Origin: Rhodanobacter sp. UBA5168
Lineage (GTDB): Bacteria; Pseudomonadota; Gammaproteobacteria; Xanthomonadales; Rhodanobacteraceae
Direction of reading: 5' to 3'
Assembly (NCBI GenBank): GCA_002413455.1
Contig: DHXA01000253.1
Span: forward strand, 1-6,044
Length of the DNA stretch: 6,044 nt
Shown here: one piece after another, positions 5,382 to 6,044 of the stretch
How positions within the stretch are numbered: position 1 is the first letter of the stretch
Layout: every line of letters starts with the position of its first letter
Made by a program: the position numbers and the translations under genes
Notes under the pieces: model-generated
What the model was told of the DNA's origin: nothing
Databases searched by the model: none
Seen by the model: only the letters and a program-made list of their open reading frames with translations

Positions 5382-6044
5382 CTATTGCACGGTCACGGCG
5401 CGGCGGTTGTCGCTGGACACCTTGTCGATCAGCACGTTGTACGGATCGATGCCGGCCAGCGCGGGCAGGCCGTCGACGGTAACGGTAATCGTGCTGTCGC
5501 CATCCGGAAGCAGGCGCTTTTCCAGATACAGCGGCTTGCCGTCCTTGCCGGCGCCGGGCGAGGCGGCGAACACGCCGATGTCGATCGGGACGTCCGGCTT
5601 CGCCGCGGTCTCCCTGCCGGTGCCATCGACGTAGACCTTGCCGGCGTGCAGCTTCAGAGTCACCTCGTACTTTCCGTCGGGCAGCTTTCTTGCGCTGGCA
5701 TCGGTGATGCGGTTGTCGAACAGGGTGATCTTCCAGAACAGGTCGTTCAGCAACGGCCGCCACTTCGGATCGACCGCCTTCGCCAGCGCGTCCATGAATT
5801 CCCGCGAGTCGGTGTATGGCGGTTGCTGGAACCCCTTGTCGAGAAGGAATTGCTTCAGCATCGCGTTGAGCACGTTCTCGCCGACGTAATCCTGCAGCGC
5901 GTAGAACACCAGCGAGCCTTTTTTGTAGTGGATGTACTGCTGGTTCTCCACCTTGGCCAAGGGTTCCTCGGCCAGCTTCTCGGTGGCGCGGCCTGCCAGA
6001 TAGCCGTCCAGTTCGTACTTCAGGAATTTTTGCATCTGGGTCGC
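5382..6044 (-). CDS. M1-family aminopeptidase, C-terminal part (5' end cut by window)
   Basis: Reading leftward from the right edge, the frame is open for 220 residues to a TAG stop at 5382-5384. An internal ATG at 6035 is not the likely start, because the frame continues to the edge and the family is far larger. In fragment numbering, YIHYKKGSLVFYALQDYVGE (37-56) is the helix with the Y-x-KG motif found after the zinc site in M1 peptidases. The following helical part leads to LFWKITLFDNRITDA and then a beta-rich C-terminal domain (DGKYEVTLKL, IDIGVFAASPG, LYLEKRLLPDG, GIDPYNVLIDK). This order, especially the Ile-Asp-Pro-Tyr-Asn segment near the end, resembles what I recall of ABC-2 permease/M1 aminopeptidase fusion proteins, so the whole gene may encode such a membrane fusion. 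The zinc-binding HExxH is not in the window. It converges on the DUF2884 gene. Confidence 0.87.
   Translation of the reverse strand, partial: ATQMQKFLKYELDGYLAGRATEKLAEEPLAKVENQQYIHYKKGSLVFYALQDYVGENVLNAMLKQFLLDKGFQQPPYTDSREFMDALAKAVDPKWRPLLNDLFWKITLFDNRITDASARKLPDGKYEVTLKLHAGKVYVDGTGRETAAKPDVPIDIGVFAASPGAGKDGKPLYLEKRLLPDGDSTITVTVDGLPALAGIDPYNVLIDKVSSDNRRAVTVQ

Noticed and set aside
5071..5634. A 187-codon plus-strand open frame crossing the intergenic region and the peptidase gene.
   Set aside because: Its right half is antisense to the clear M1 peptidase sequence, its left end overlaps the DUF2884 gene, and the translation shows no recognisable pattern.

Overview
The window is GC-rich, densely coding bacterial chromosome. 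GC-rich third codon positions, good purine-rich Shine-Dalgarno sequences and the protein families present (DUF2884/YggN-like, DUF2383, DUF924, DUF2845-like, and an M1 peptidase resembling the ABC-2 permease/aminopeptidase fusions) suggest a gammaproteobacterium, most likely of the Xanthomonadales/Rhodanobacteraceae type (Rhodanobacter, Dyella and relatives). That placement rests on recalled family resemblance, not on a search. I see no rRNA, tRNA, CRISPR array, insertion sequence or phage gene.

Layout: (1) the 3' part of an HD-domain hydrolase gene (left edge to 650), with less GC-biased codons than the rest; (2) a two-gene unit, 778-1781, in which a signal-peptide-bearing PrxQ/Bcp-type peroxiredoxin overlaps by one base a four-helix membrane protein of unknown function; (3) a secreted DUF2884 protein (1850-2599); (4) a close pair, 2732-3757, of a DUF2383 four-helix-bundle protein and a DUF924 protein; (5) two more exported proteins, a small DUF2845-like protein (3866-4174) and a second DUF2884 protein (4296-5114); (6) a 267-base region between converging genes, with a strong hairpin and possible gene debris; (7) on the minus strand, the C-terminal part of an M1-family metallopeptidase running off the right edge.

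All genes from the peroxiredoxin to the second DUF2884 gene point the same way, and four of these seven carry N-terminal signal peptides while a fifth is membrane-embedded. The block therefore looks like a set of envelope/periplasm genes, possibly concerned with oxidative or envelope stress (inference). Its clearest internal signal is that the two DUF2884 proteins are collinear paralogues with exactly the same spacing between two conserved cysteines, flanking three genes of other families. I do not see a convincing new defence system or mobile element here.
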